Source: Oligoflexia bacterium (GTDB lineage: Bacteria; Bdellovibrionota; Bdellovibrionia; JABDDW01). Taken from it: 64,000 bases of DNA. Location: the NCBI GenBank assembly GCA_016715815.1, contig JADJXN010000003.1, positions 186,001 through 250,000 of the forward strand. The letters run 5' to 3'. Below the pieces are notes generated by a model, which saw only the letters and a program-made list of their open reading frames with translations, was not told the DNA's origin and did not search any database. Each line of letters opens with the position of its first letter. The first letter of the stretch is position 1. Positions 10,174 through 18,783 of this stretch are shown in pieces. Both the position numbers and the translations under genes were made by a program.

Positions 10174-10524
10174 TTATAATATTTGCTTCATACTTGCTTT
10201 TGCGGACTTCCAAAAACCTAAGGCAGAGTCTTTGAGATGCTCATCCAGCTCCCTTTGAGTGTAAACTAATATATCTATTTTGGGGTAAATATCATGTAGA
10301 TCTATAAACTCAAAACCGCGTTGTACAAATGGAATATTAGTTTCATTAACTACTAAAATTAAATCAATATCGCTATCTTTTGTAATTGTGTTATCAGCAG
10401 CACTTCCAAAAATATAGGCCGCAGCTACTCTGCCATCTAGTTTTTTACAAATCTCATCAAGATATGTATTTAACTTTTTATTTGTTAATTCAAATTGAGT
10501 TTGGTTTTTTATAAGGCTTGTCAC
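10174..10524 (-). CDS. Minimal nucleotidyltransferase (MNT) domain protein
   Basis: Small protein of 116 residues with the pol-beta-type nucleotidyltransferase signature 'FGSAADNTITKDSDIDL': GS, followed by the metal-binding DxD. A third acidic strand, 'IDIL', lies near residue 82. It matches the stand-alone MNT proteins that pair with HEPN proteins. In characterised pairs the MNT member antagonises HEPN RNase activity by AMPylating it. The start overlaps the HEPN stop by four bases, so the two are co-expressed. The gene ends 34 bp from the converging lipoprotein pseudogene. Assignment as an antitoxin is inferred from the pairing. Confidence 0.85.
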   Translation of the reverse strand: MTSLIKNQTQFELTNKKLNTYLDEICKKLDGRVAAAYIFGSAADNTITKDSDIDLILVVNETNIPFVQRGFEFIDLHDIYPKIDILVYTQRELDEHLKDSALGFWKSAKASMKQIL

Positions 10525-10910
10525 TTTTGAATTTCTTTTTTAACTTTTACTAAAAAAGCCTCCGCCATTAAAATAGCTTCCTCAGCCATAGATTTTGTTA
10601 TGCTTTCTGAAGGAACAGCATTTTCAGGAAGCGCATCAGGGTAACGAGCAGTTAAGTAATATAAATCAAGCTTTGATGCAAAAGTAGCAAGCTCACCATT
10701 AATTTTAAGATCTTTTGAGATGGTTATCAGTGAGTGAGATTTAACTAAATCGGAGCCTCTAAAAAATGCCAAACTTTTTAGTGCTTTTTCAGCAGCTTGT
10801 TGGGAGTTAAAACAAGCTTGTGCATAGTGATTACTTTTTATAAGTGCGCTTACACTTTGAAGATCATTTTCTGCTTGTAGGAGCCAAGATAAATACTTTG
10901 GACGCTTCAA
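10521..10910 (-). CDS. HEPN domain protein
   Basis: Helical protein of 129 residues. The N-terminal 'WLLQAENDLQSVSALIKSN', the 'CFNSQQAAEKALKSLAFF' helix and an R...H element ('FRGSDLVKSHSL') are typical of HEPN proteins. Some act as RNases using an R-x4-6-H motif. The spacing here is one residue longer than that consensus (R-x7-H), so catalytic competence is uncertain. It lies immediately upstream of and overlaps the MNT gene, giving the canonical HEPN/MNT two-gene module. The pair sits just downstream of tRNA-fMet, and three copies of a 14-bp repeat lie between. Toxin function is inferred from family context, not shown. Confidence 0.85.
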   Translation of the reverse strand: MKRPKYLSWLLQAENDLQSVSALIKSNHYAQACFNSQQAAEKALKSLAFFRGSDLVKSHSLITISKDLKINGELATFASKLDLYYLTARYPDALPENAVPSESITKSMAEEAILMAEAFLVKVKKEIQK

Positions 10911-10935
10911 AAGAATTCCCCGAGTACCACTCTCT

Positions 10936-10977
10936 GTATACAGTATGCCGTATACGGTATGCTGTATACGGTGTTAA
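10936..10977. repeat. Three 14-bp tandem repeats upstream of HEPN/MNT
   Basis: Three head-to-tail 14-bp units, at 10936-10949, 10950-10963 and 10964-10977. They share GTATACRGTATGC-like sequence, with the third unit degenerate at its end. Each contains the palindrome GTATAC. They lie in the 69 bp between the HEPN start and the 3' end of tRNA-fMet, where a promoter or operator for the HEPN/MNT operon would be. An autoregulatory binding site is plausible but inferred. Confidence 0.6.
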
Positions 10978-10979
10978 GT

Positions 10980-11056
<77 letters not shown>

Positions 11057-11082
11057 CCAGGTTTGTTACTGTTAAGGGGTCA

Positions 11083-11111
11083 ATCTAATGCCAAGACACA
11101 CTTTAGGTCAA
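11083..11111 (-). promoter_or_regulatory. Putative promoter of tRNA-fMet
   Basis: On the minus strand TTGACC (11106-11111) is followed, after exactly 17 bases, by TTAGAT (11083-11088). This places a transcription start about 20 bases before the tRNA 5' end. The -35 match is good and the -10 match is weak (3 of 6). It was called by eye from position and spacing. Confidence 0.4.
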
Positions 11112-11170
11112 ATTATTAAAGGTTTTTCTGAAAAAATAACGCGCTATTGCTACCATTTTGGGGGGCGTAC

Positions 11171-11968
11171 CTAGAAGGAGCGCTTGAAGGAGCGGTCTTT
11201 GGCCTTAAAACACTCTTCCTCAACAATGCAACCGGTAACTGTAAGTGGGTCTACTTTTTCAAGTTTTATGGCTTTTTTATCGCTTAAGCTCAAGCTCCAC
11301 TTGCCTTTTGATGATACTTTTAGCCAAACATCTTCAATATCAAGGCTTAAAAATAAGTCATTTCCCTTAATGTAAAACATCCCCTCATCCACTGGTAAAA
11401 ACCAAGATCTAAAGGGAACACCTTTTTTATTTAACTCGTCTATCGTTACGATTCTCAGCCCTGAAGTTGGAATTGCAAATTTTTGAAGCTTTCCTTTTTT
11501 ATTTAAAAGTATGGCTGCCTTATTACTCATTAATTCCGAAAGAAAAACCTGATGAACTTTACCACTAAATGCAGGTCTGCAGTTATTAAAAACAATTTGC
11601 TTATTCAATGCTTCAGCAGCATCAACCCCAATAGATAATGGAATTCCATATTTTTTACGCCATTTCTCAAGATCATTTAAAAATTTTTTCTTTTTATTTT
11701 GACGAATATATCTGTCATTAACAATGCGACCCAATTCCCTTCGCCATTTTTTATACTCTGGTTGCTCATCACAGGTAAGTTGCGGGTTATTATTTACAAA
11801 TGGGGTTGCTACTACCGCAGGTTCAGAGGCTGGCACATCTACAACCACAGGGGTAATACTCACTTGTTTTTTTTGATAAATATTTTTATAGGCAAACCAG
11901 GCAGAAGTTGAAAGCAGTAAAATAAAAATAATAATCCAAAAATAAAATGTTTTAAACTTAAGCTTCAT
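11171..11968 (-). CDS. Membrane-anchored hypothetical protein downstream of scpB
   Basis: Not recognised. The start at 11968 gives 265 residues beginning 'MKLKFKTFYFWIIIFILLL', a single N-terminal membrane anchor or uncleaved signal; a longer in-frame start at 12013 would only extend it into scpB. After a Pro/Val-rich linker the rest is predicted soluble and exported. It includes a basic helix 'KWRRELGRIVNDRY' and a C-terminal beta-rich part, with four Cys ('LTCDEQ', 'FNNCRP', 'TGCIVEEECF') that could form disulfides. It overlaps the end of scpB by 11 bp and closes the M50-trpS-scpA-scpB operon. An envelope role is inferred only from the topology. Confidence 0.7.
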   Translation of the reverse strand: MKLKFKTFYFWIIIFILLLSTSAWFAYKNIYQKKQVSITPVVVDVPASEPAVVATPFVNNNPQLTCDEQPEYKKWRRELGRIVNDRYIRQNKKKKFLNDLEKWRKKYGIPLSIGVDAAEALNKQIVFNNCRPAFSGKVHQVFLSELMSNKAAILLNKKGKLQKFAIPTSGLRIVTIDELNKKGVPFRSWFLPVDEGMFYIKGNDLFLSLDIEDVWLKVSSKGKWSLSLSDKKAIKLEKVDPLTVTGCIVEEECFKAKDRSFKRSF

Positions 11969-12932
11969 TATCGGTAGAAGTTGGTGTTGCAATGGCTTGC
12001 ATTTTTTGCTCAAACCTTAATAGCCATTTTTCTTCTTCTTCACTAAGCGTTTCACCAACAATTTTTCTCTCACGTAAATCTTGAGCTTTTTCAGCTTCAC
12101 GGCGTTCACGCTCGCGCCTTTTCTCTTGCTCAAAAAATTCTGTGGTTGTTGAAATTTCTGAAAGCTCTCCTGTAATAGTTAAAAGCTCACTTTCACTATC
12201 GGAATAGCTTTTACCCATAGGAAGACCTATTTTTTCACTTAATGTACCTAGAGTTTCATCTTCAAGGCCTATGATATCTTTATTTTCTCCAATACCTTCA
12301 GGGATAAGCTCTTCAATCTCACTTAAAGTAGGAAGCTCACGAATATTACGTAAACCAAAAAGCTCTAAAAATTCTCTTGTAGTGCCATAAAGCATGGGCT
12401 TTCCTGGCTGCTCACTTTTACCTGCAAATTTGATTAAGTTTTTTTCCATTAATGCTCTAACTAAATGGCCTGATTCAACTCCACGGATCTGATCTACCTC
12501 TGCTTTAACAACTGGCTGCTTATAAGCCACAATACTTAAAACCTCCAGTGCAGGGCCTGAAAGCTTAAAGCTTCTTGTTTTTACCATGCGCTTAATCCAA
12601 GGCATGTTATCCACTTTTGTTCTTAACTGAAAGCCGCCGCCCACTTCTACAAGCTCAACACCTCTGTCGCCACCGGCGAAGTCTGTTTGTAAAAGCTCTA
12701 ATATTTGTTTTACCTTATCTGAATCAATGTTTGAGCCATGAAACACCCCTGCAATTTGTTTAATACTAACTGGTGTGTGGCTTGCAAAAAGTAAGCTTTC
12801 AATTACTGATTGCGCTTGTACGTTATCAATCTCTGTTGGTAAGTTATCTTCAACTACTTCAAGCACTCTAGATTTTTCAGTTAACTCCAAATCTTCTTGG
12901 ATAAAACTTTGCTCTTTAAAATCATCATTCAT
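11958..12932 (-). CDS. scpB: Segregation and condensation protein B
   Basis: ScpB is a winged-helix partner of SMC-ScpA in chromosome condensation. The core (about residues 38-215) contains 'SVIESLLFASHTPVS', 'GFQLRTKV', 'LSGPALEVLSIVAYKQPV' and 'YGTTREFLELFGL', all strongly diagnostic. At 324 residues it is longer than the usual 180-200. The extra length is a highly charged C-terminal tail (about 215-324) with a Glu/Arg-rich helix, 'EQEKRRERERREAEKAQD', likely coiled coil, plus a short N-terminal extension. The start overlaps the scpA stop by four bases. Confidence 0.95.
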   Translation of the reverse strand: MNDDFKEQSFIQEDLELTEKSRVLEVVEDNLPTEIDNVQAQSVIESLLFASHTPVSIKQIAGVFHGSNIDSDKVKQILELLQTDFAGGDRGVELVEVGGGFQLRTKVDNMPWIKRMVKTRSFKLSGPALEVLSIVAYKQPVVKAEVDQIRGVESGHLVRALMEKNLIKFAGKSEQPGKPMLYGTTREFLELFGLRNIRELPTLSEIEELIPEGIGENKDIIGLEDETLGTLSEKIGLPMGKSYSDSESELLTITGELSEISTTTEFFEQEKRRERERREAEKAQDLRERKIVGETLSEEEEKWLLRFEQKMQAIATPTSTDNEA

Positions 12933-13849
12933 GTCAACTCTCCTGATTCAACACCTAAAACCTCAGTGTCGTTATTAAGCTCTTCAATATTAATTTGAGA
13001 CTCTGCAAAATTTGATAAACTCATATTTTGCAAACTTCCTTCTGCATCAATTAATAATTTTTCAGCTGCCTTTGCGGCATCTACATTATCAAACTCTTGA
13101 ACACGGTTTACTATATCATCCGCACTCACAGCCCTGACAGTGTCTATGTAAATAGCAGAGTAAGGATCTGTTTGGTAAACCTTTGTGTAGCCAAGGCGAG
13201 AAAGCTCTAGTACTGATAAAAATGTTACCAAAAGCTCATTTTTAGTAAACTCTTTGCCTAAAATTTCCTCAAAAGTAACCCTAACACCAACTACAAATTT
13301 ATCTTTAATTTGTAACAGGCGTGCGGCAATGCTCATGCCTCTTGCATGTACCTGATGAGGCTGATCTTTTGTCTTTTTTTGTAATTTTCTAAAAGCAGAG
13401 ATGAGAGAAAATAAACCACCCTCATCTAAAACAATTTCTTCATCCGCTTTTGGTAAAACTTCCTTTACACCTCGAAGCCAAATGTCTCTATTTAATAAAG
13501 GCCTTTTATAAAGCTGCTTACCGGCTTCTTGGTAGCGTTGGTACTCAAGGAGTTTTTGAACAAGTTCTTTACGTGGGTCCTCTTGTATTTCATTTCCAAA
13601 TTCATCATACTGGGGCACAAGCATTCTACTTTTTATGTAAATTAAAGTAGCTGCCATGGCTACAAACTCACCTGCAACTTCCAGGTTAAGCTCTTTCATG
13701 ATTTGAATGTATTCAAGGTATTGTTTTGTAATTTCGTGAATGGGAATGTTGTAAATATCTATCTCTTCTTTTTTTATTAAATATAAAAGAAGAGACATGG
13801 GGCCTTCAAAAGTATCAAGATGTATTGTTAAGGGCCTTGATGTATCCAT
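12929..13849 (-). CDS. scpA: Segregation and condensation protein A
   Basis: Kleisin subunit of the SMC-ScpAB complex, 306 residues. The N-terminal signature 'LDTFEGPMSLLLYLIKKEEID' region (quoted in part), 'IPIHEITKQYLEYI' and 'EFVAMAATLIYIKSRMLVP' match the family, as does the C-terminal winged-helix part 'VTFLSVLELSRLGY'. It sits between trpS (2-bp gap) and scpB (4-bp overlap), so stoichiometric co-translation with scpB is likely. Nothing in the sequence looks unusual. Confidence 0.96.
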   Translation of the reverse strand: MDTSRPLTIHLDTFEGPMSLLLYLIKKEEIDIYNIPIHEITKQYLEYIQIMKELNLEVAGEFVAMAATLIYIKSRMLVPQYDEFGNEIQEDPRKELVQKLLEYQRYQEAGKQLYKRPLLNRDIWLRGVKEVLPKADEEIVLDEGGLFSLISAFRKLQKKTKDQPHQVHARGMSIAARLLQIKDKFVVGVRVTFEEILGKEFTKNELLVTFLSVLELSRLGYTKVYQTDPYSAIYIDTVRAVSADDIVNRVQEFDNVDAAKAAEKLLIDAEGSLQNMSLSNFAESQINIEELNNDTEVLGVESGELT

Positions 13850-13851
13850 TT

Positions 13852-14838
13852 TTAAACTCTACCTTGCCATTTTAAAGTGTCTCGCACTTCATCCATTGTT
13901 TTTTTAGCTTCGGCTCGTGCTTTTGTGCAGCCATGCTCAATAATTTCATCAAGTTCACTTGGCTTATTCAAGTATTTTCTTTTCTTCTCCAAAGGCTCTG
14001 CCATAAAGCTTGAGATATTACCTGCTAGCTTTAATTTACAATCTCCACAGCCAATGGCGGCAGATCTGCAATCTGAATCAATTTGGGCTCTTTCAGCATC
14101 TTGGGTAAAAAGTTTATGCAGCTTAAATACAGGGCATACATCAGGGTTTCCAGGGTCATTTCTTCTTACCCTTTTTGGATCTGTCACCATTTTTTTAGTG
14201 AGCGCTTTTATTTCCTCAGGTTCGGCTATTAAAGGAATAAAATTGTCATAGCTTTTACTCATTTTTCTTCCGTCAAGACCTGTGATTGCTGGCGTTTCTG
14301 TAAGAAGTGGTTTTGGCTCTTTAAGCTTTGTTTTGTAAATAAAATTAAAGCGCCTAACAAGCTCACGAGAAAATTCTAAATGGGGCACTTGATCCTGCCC
14401 AACAGGTACCCCTTCTCCTTTAAAAATGGCTATATCTGCTGTTTGAAGTACTGGGTATGTGTAGCGGCCAACGTTGTGCGCATCTTTTTGTTTCATCTCT
14501 TCAATAGAATCTTTCCAGGTTGTCACCCTATCAAGCCAACCAAGTGGAGTGATCATTTGAAAGAGCATGTTTAATTCTAACAATTCTGGAATTTTACTTT
14601 GTACAAAAATGACAGATTTTTCAGGCTTTATGCCATATGCAAGCCAATCAGAAATAATTTCTCTTGTGAATGTATAAAATAATTCTGGCTCTTTAAAATG
14701 ATCTGTTAGCGCATGCCAATTCATTGCACCAAAATAACATTGGTTACTTTCTTGAAGCTTTACCCAATTAACAAGTGCGCCAAAATAATTTCCTATATGC
14801 AGCCTTTGAGTTGTACGCATTCCGCTTAAAATACGCAT
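13852..14838 (-). CDS. trpS: Tryptophanyl-tRNA synthetase with Fe-S-type cysteine motif
   Basis: Class I tRNA synthetase charging tRNA-Trp, 328 residues. The HIGH-type motif is 'RLHIGNYFG' (H14) and the KMSKS loop is at residues 192-196 ('GRKMSKSYDN'); 'GVPVGQDQVPHLEFSREL' is the tryptophan/ATP-site region. In the C-terminal domain there are four Cys spaced C-x21-C-x6-C-x2-C ('DVCPVF', 'SDCRSAAIGCGDCK'). This is almost the C-x22-C-x6-C-x2-C that binds a [4Fe-4S] cluster in Thermotoga TrpRS (known). Cluster binding here is inferred. The gene lies between a membrane protease gene (3-bp gap) and scpA. Confidence 0.97.
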   Translation of the reverse strand: MRILSGMRTTQRLHIGNYFGALVNWVKLQESNQCYFGAMNWHALTDHFKEPELFYTFTREIISDWLAYGIKPEKSVIFVQSKIPELLELNMLFQMITPLGWLDRVTTWKDSIEEMKQKDAHNVGRYTYPVLQTADIAIFKGEGVPVGQDQVPHLEFSRELVRRFNFIYKTKLKEPKPLLTETPAITGLDGRKMSKSYDNFIPLIAEPEEIKALTKKMVTDPKRVRRNDPGNPDVCPVFKLHKLFTQDAERAQIDSDCRSAAIGCGDCKLKLAGNISSFMAEPLEKKRKYLNKPSELDEIIEHGCTKARAEAKKTMDEVRDTLKWQGRV

Positions 14839-14841
14839 AGC

Positions 14842-15501
14842 TTACATAACTCCAAAAATATTCATAGCTGTTGAAATTAAAAAGCTTTCCATAAACTTTA
14901 TTGGAGTAAAAATTATGCGGGCAAGGCCGCCGCTCATAAATAAAATTAAAAGTAAAATACTTAATGTCATTTGCATTTCTTCTAACTTGCGGTTGACGTT
15001 GTCTGGTAAAAATAGGGCTAAAATTTTTCCGCCATCAAGTGGGTGAATTGGAATGAGATTAAAAAAAGCTAAAGACAAATTAATCATTATAAAAACGTAG
15101 CTAAATTGTGTAACAGCTTTTGCAAATGTGGCTGTCTCAAAAAACTTCATGGTAAAACCAATAATTAAAGCACCCGCAATGGCCATTAAAATATTAGAAG
15201 TAGGCCCTGCTGCAGCCACAAGGGCCATGGAAACTTTTGGGTTTTTTAAATTTCTGTCATCCACGGGGACTGGCTTTGCCCAACCAAAAAAAGGACCGCC
15301 TGTGACAATAGCTAAAATGGGAAGTAAAAATGTTCCAATAGGATCAGCGTGGCTGAGCGGGTTTAAGCTTAAACGGCCCATCAGGCGCGCAGTATTATCT
15401 CCTAAAAGCTTGGCTACATAACCATGAGCATACTCATGCACTGAAAGAGCAAATAAAAAGGGAATTAAAAACATGCCAATTTTTGGAATTATTTCTATCA
15501 T
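14842..15501 (-). CDS. Site-2 protease family (M50) metalloprotease
   Basis: Polytopic membrane zinc protease of 219 residues, YwhC-like branch. The zinc-binding HExxH is 'SVHEYAHGYVAK' (H22-H26) in the first membrane helix. The second site is 'NLIPIHPLDGGKIL' near residue 155, the NPxDG-type motif with Asp as third ligand. 'GPTSNILMAIAG' is the conserved loop. Short M50 proteins of this type sit upstream of trpS and scpAB in many bacteria (known context). The substrate is unknown. It is the first gene of this minus-strand operon. Confidence 0.9.
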   Translation of the reverse strand: MIEIIPKIGMFLIPFLFALSVHEYAHGYVAKLLGDNTARLMGRLSLNPLSHADPIGTFLLPILAIVTGGPFFGWAKPVPVDDRNLKNPKVSMALVAAAGPTSNILMAIAGALIIGFTMKFFETATFAKAVTQFSYVFIMINLSLAFFNLIPIHPLDGGKILALFLPDNVNRKLEEMQMTLSILLLILFMSGGLARIIFTPIKFMESFLISTAMNIFGVM

Positions 15502-15558
15502 TTATGGACAAAAGAATAACAACTTTAGCGCTCAGCTTCCACACTAAAATGTAAGTAT

Positions 15559-15942
15559 TTAGGGGCTTGATAGCGTTATAACAGCCTCATCTGCTTTTGG
15601 GGTGTAATTTGCGGGCGCACAGATGTAGGCAGAATGTATTTTATTATTAAAATTTGATTGAAGTGTATTTCTTAAATTAAAACAATTTTCATCGTTTGAT
15701 AAAATTAAACGCGTTGGATTTTGGGCATCTGTAGAGTCAATTTGAAGCGTTGTTGGTGCGTGATTATTGCAAACATAACTAACCATGCCCCAATTTATAT
15801 AAAGGCTGTGGTAGTAAAGTTGTTCAGGATTAGAATTTAAAATTTCTAGTTTGCAAAATGACGGGATAATAATTTTAAAGCTAATTTGGGCCTGCGTTAA
15901 TTGAGCACTAAAACTAAGAATTAAAATAACAAATTTTAGCAT
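15559..15942 (-). CDS. Small secreted hypothetical protein
   Basis: Not recognised. It has 127 residues with a clean signal peptide, 'MLKFVILILSFSAQLTQAQ', likely cleaved after AQA. The mature part has about five Cys ('SFCKLE', 'YVCNNHAP', 'ENCFNL', 'YICAPANY') and a beta-rich look, suggesting a small disulfide-bonded periplasmic protein. A GGTAGGT motif precedes the ATG. It follows the DUF89-like gene by 22 bp on the same strand. Confidence 0.6.
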   Translation of the reverse strand: MLKFVILILSFSAQLTQAQISFKIIIPSFCKLEILNSNPEQLYYHSLYINWGMVSYVCNNHAPTTLQIDSTDAQNPTRLILSNDENCFNLRNTLQSNFNNKIHSAYICAPANYTPKADEAVITLSSP

Positions 15943-15964
15943 TTTTTACCTACCTAACACCTTT

Positions 15965-16891
15965 TTAAAGAAGCTTAGCAACACTTATGAGCTCTGTGCG
16001 TTTAAAGTAACTAGAAACGTAAGGGCATTTAGTAGTTAGTAAACACATTATGGGCTTATTTATTTGCTTATAATAATCACTAAATAAATAAAAATTAGCT
16101 TGTCCCTTGCTAATTATTAAATCTGCCTTTTCTAGCGCCTCAGTTAATTCAGCCGACTTTTCTTCCCAAGATATACCCAAAGTATCTGGCCCTGCGCAAA
16201 TGATAAGATCAGCATAGTCTTGCATTTGAACATATTTCCCATCCTCTAGTGTGGCATCGCTGGTAATGGGCCCACCCCTAAGAGCTGAAATAACAAACCA
16301 GCCTCTGTTTTTTAGGTCTTTAATTAAAAGCCTATCAAAAGCTATCTCACCAACGTTATCATGAATGTATAAGGCCACAGGTTTTTTCTCTGGCCCGCGG
16401 CCCTGGCCGCTAGGCACTTCTTTAACAAACTTATAGAACTTAGCCAAATCATTCACTTTAAATGGTTGAGCTACTTTTTCTAGCACATGCTTTTCAATTT
16501 TTTTAATAGGCACTTCATAGCCAGTACCTACGGTTCTAAAATCTAGGTGGTTTGAGGCCACAACCCACTTAATAAGCTCAGTGAATTTGCTCAAAGCGTC
16601 TTTTTTGTTTTTAAGTTTTTTAGCTAATTTGATTGAGAGTTTTAAGCCAACATCGTTACAGTTTTTTCTTAATTGCTCAAAGGGTAGAGATTGTCCGCTA
16701 ATACGTTTAGCGATTCTATGGACTTCGGTAATATAAGTACTTGGCAAAGTGTTATAATTAAACTCTTTTGAGAGATAACTCATACACTCATTTATGATCT
16801 TAATCTGGGTAGGTTTATCTACCCCCATAAGCGAAACGGCTCCGCCTATATCATCTATAATGCAGCCTGGACAACTCTCCCCTGCTCTCAT
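15965..16891 (-). CDS. DUF89/ARMT1-like damage-control phosphatase
   Basis: Protein of 308 residues matching the DUF89 family: N-terminal 'CPGCIIDDI' Cys pair, 'LYIHDNVGEIAFDRLLIKDL' (the DN..GE...D metal site), 'ALRGGPITSDAT', and 'IISKGQANFYLFSD' followed by 'CLLTTKCPYVS'. Family members are metal-dependent phosphatases thought to remove damaged sugar-phosphate metabolites (known); the bacterial substrate is uncertain. The N-terminal Cys pair places it in the small, Cys-bearing prokaryotic branch. Flanking genes are small envelope proteins and do not point to a pathway. Confidence 0.8.
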   Translation of the reverse strand: MRAGESCPGCIIDDIGGAVSLMGVDKPTQIKIINECMSYLSKEFNYNTLPSTYITEVHRIAKRISGQSLPFEQLRKNCNDVGLKLSIKLAKKLKNKKDALSKFTELIKWVVASNHLDFRTVGTGYEVPIKKIEKHVLEKVAQPFKVNDLAKFYKFVKEVPSGQGRGPEKKPVALYIHDNVGEIAFDRLLIKDLKNRGWFVISALRGGPITSDATLEDGKYVQMQDYADLIICAGPDTLGISWEEKSAELTEALEKADLIISKGQANFYLFSDYYKQINKPIMCLLTTKCPYVSSYFKRTELISVAKLL

Positions 16892-16934
16892 TAGTGGGGG
16901 AGTCCAGAATTTGAATTTAAAAAATCTAATAATT

Positions 16935-17366
16935 TCATTTTGTTAATATACCTATAATCTTTTTTGTAACGCTGCAGCAGCGCTTATAAATTAAAACCCT
17001 CTGCACAACCCCTGTCTCATGACTTGTTACCAACACCAGTTCCCAAATAGTTTCTCCACTTACGTATATTGTGTAAGTTAAATTTGTATCATAATTAAAA
17101 TAACCTCCTGTAGGGGCACCTAATTCAATCTTAACTTGTTCTATACTTTTGCCTATAAACCTCTTGTTACTAATAATATCTGCGACCATTGCGGCCTTTT
17201 TATTTATGGAAGCAGTTTGAAATTCTAATCCATCAAATGGCTTACCCCCCCAACTTAATCTAGCTTGCCAAGCATACATGTAATTATCAAACCTGTAAGT
17301 CAATACTAAGAATAAAAAACCTAAAGCAACAATAGTAACTAGCCAAAGGCTAATACGAAACATCAT
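16935..17366 (-). CDS. Small membrane-anchored protein, possible BamE/SmpA-like fold
   Basis: Hypothetical protein of 143 residues from the paired ATGs at 17366/17363; an upstream in-frame start at 17396 would lie deeper in the previous gene. A single N-terminal membrane segment, 'ISLWLVTIVALGFLFLVLTY', is followed by a soluble domain. The phrase 'FIGKSIEQVKIELGAPTG', leading into beta strands ending 'VVQRVLIYK', recalls the SmpA/OmlA-type fold (weak similarity by eye). It overlaps the 3' end of a lipoprotein gene carrying a toxin-like C-terminal domain, so the two are probably co-translated. Confidence 0.6.
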   Translation of the reverse strand: MMFRISLWLVTIVALGFLFLVLTYRFDNYMYAWQARLSWGGKPFDGLEFQTASINKKAAMVADIISNKRFIGKSIEQVKIELGAPTGGYFNYDTNLTYTIYVSGETIWELVLVTSHETGVVQRVLIYKRCCSVTKKIIGILTK

Positions 17367-18783
17367 CTGGAACTTTACCTGTAGGCTTAATAACAATTAA
17401 TTTGTTATTCTTTAACTCACTAATAGCTTCTTTATAGAGATTTTTATTACTAAATTGATTACTCTTTTCAAGTCTAAGCGCCCCCTCAATTCCTTTTTTA
17501 TTATTATATTCATCCATTCGACGATCTGGCGAATAAACCGATTGTCCCGCCTCATGTGCGTTTAAGTATTTTTCTGCTAAATTTTTCCCTAAATCATGGG
17601 TTAGAAAGCCTGCCCAGACATAATGCCTAAATGCATCAGCTTCACCATCAATACTACCACCAACAAAGAGTTTGTCTGTAGCATACTCACTTTTGAACTG
17701 GTGCCATAAAACGCGAAGTGATTCATAAGGGTATTGCTGAATAAGAATTTTTTCTTCATTAGTTAACGTTGGATATATAGTCACTAAGTGAGAGAGAATT
17801 TCTTTAAAAAATTTATCTAGTCTCTGAGTATAATACTGCTTGTCATCAATAGCAGCTGCTAGCGCTATACGCTGTACATCCGGTCTAAGTGGTTTGAGAT
17901 AATAATTACTTAAGTCTATTGTTTGCTCAACTTCTGAAGGATTATAAAAGTCTACAATGTGCTGTCTATAGCTAATACTGCTTGTACGCACAAATAAATC
18001 TGTATCTGGTATACTAACAATGTTTATTTCGTCTGAAAGACTATAATTGGATTTTAATTTTTCAAGATTACTTTTTATTTGTATGTAATCATAATATTTA
18101 CCTTGAACTAAATTAATTGCATTATGCACATCAATACCACTCACATCACTAAAAACAGTTATTCCAGTATCTAAAATTTTATTTTTTAGAGCTGACGGTA
18201 CTTTTTTATCTGCACCTCGCTCAATTTTATTTAATAAAACCTTTAATTTATCAGGATAATTTTCGTAATATGTCCTATTTGATAAATTCCAGATCAACTC
18301 TTGAACTAATTCTTCATTTACATTTGAGTTTAAGGAATAGTACTTAATTATTTTACTATAAAATAAAACAGGTGATGGTTCTGCCAATATCCATTCAAAA
18401 GTTTCTTTTTGATTAGGAATCCCCTTACCGGGGTCAATGCAAAATGAGTTAAACTTAAGCTTTAAATTTTGTTTCTCTGGAATTGTCAGCCGCGTTGAGT
18501 TTTGATTAGAAATTAAAATTTTATAAGTGTTAAGTGCTCTTCCAATTTTTGTCCATGTTTCAAAATTTATTTTTCTTTTTTTACTTGTATTTAAAAGCTC
18601 ATCTTTTGTATTTTTTAAAAAAACATCAAACTTTTCACGATTTGTTAGATTAACTACTTCAAAATTATTTGTATCACTTAAAAAACTATCAAAAGAAATT
18701 ATTTTACTATTTTTAGTACTGTGACTACAGGAAGTAAACACAAGTTGCACAACTAGAAATATGAAAATAACATGTAATTTCAC
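17350..18783 (-). CDS. Lipoprotein with C-terminal DUF6973-like domain
   Basis: Protein of 477 residues. The signal peptide ends in lipobox 'LVFTSCSH', so it is likely membrane-anchored in the periplasm. The middle 300 residues are not recognised. The C-terminal part carries 'GEADAFRHYVWAGFLTHDLG' followed by 'AEKYLNAHEAGQS' and a 'DEYNN' element. This His/Glu-rich pattern is shared with domains found at the ends of secreted and polymorphic-toxin proteins (DUF6973-type; memory-based assignment). A small membrane protein gene overlaps its 3' end. Whether this is an enzyme, a toxin or a structural lipoprotein is open. Confidence 0.65.
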   Translation of the reverse strand: MKLHVIFIFLVVQLVFTSCSHSTKNSKIISFDSFLSDTNNFEVVNLTNREKFDVFLKNTKDELLNTSKKRKINFETWTKIGRALNTYKILISNQNSTRLTIPEKQNLKLKFNSFCIDPGKGIPNQKETFEWILAEPSPVLFYSKIIKYYSLNSNVNEELVQELIWNLSNRTYYENYPDKLKVLLNKIERGADKKVPSALKNKILDTGITVFSDVSGIDVHNAINLVQGKYYDYIQIKSNLEKLKSNYSLSDEINIVSIPDTDLFVRTSSISYRQHIVDFYNPSEVEQTIDLSNYYLKPLRPDVQRIALAAAIDDKQYYTQRLDKFFKEILSHLVTIYPTLTNEEKILIQQYPYESLRVLWHQFKSEYATDKLFVGGSIDGEADAFRHYVWAGFLTHDLGKNLAEKYLNAHEAGQSVYSPDRRMDEYNNKKGIEGALRLEKSNQFSNKNLYKEAISELKNNKLIVIKPTGKVPDDVSY

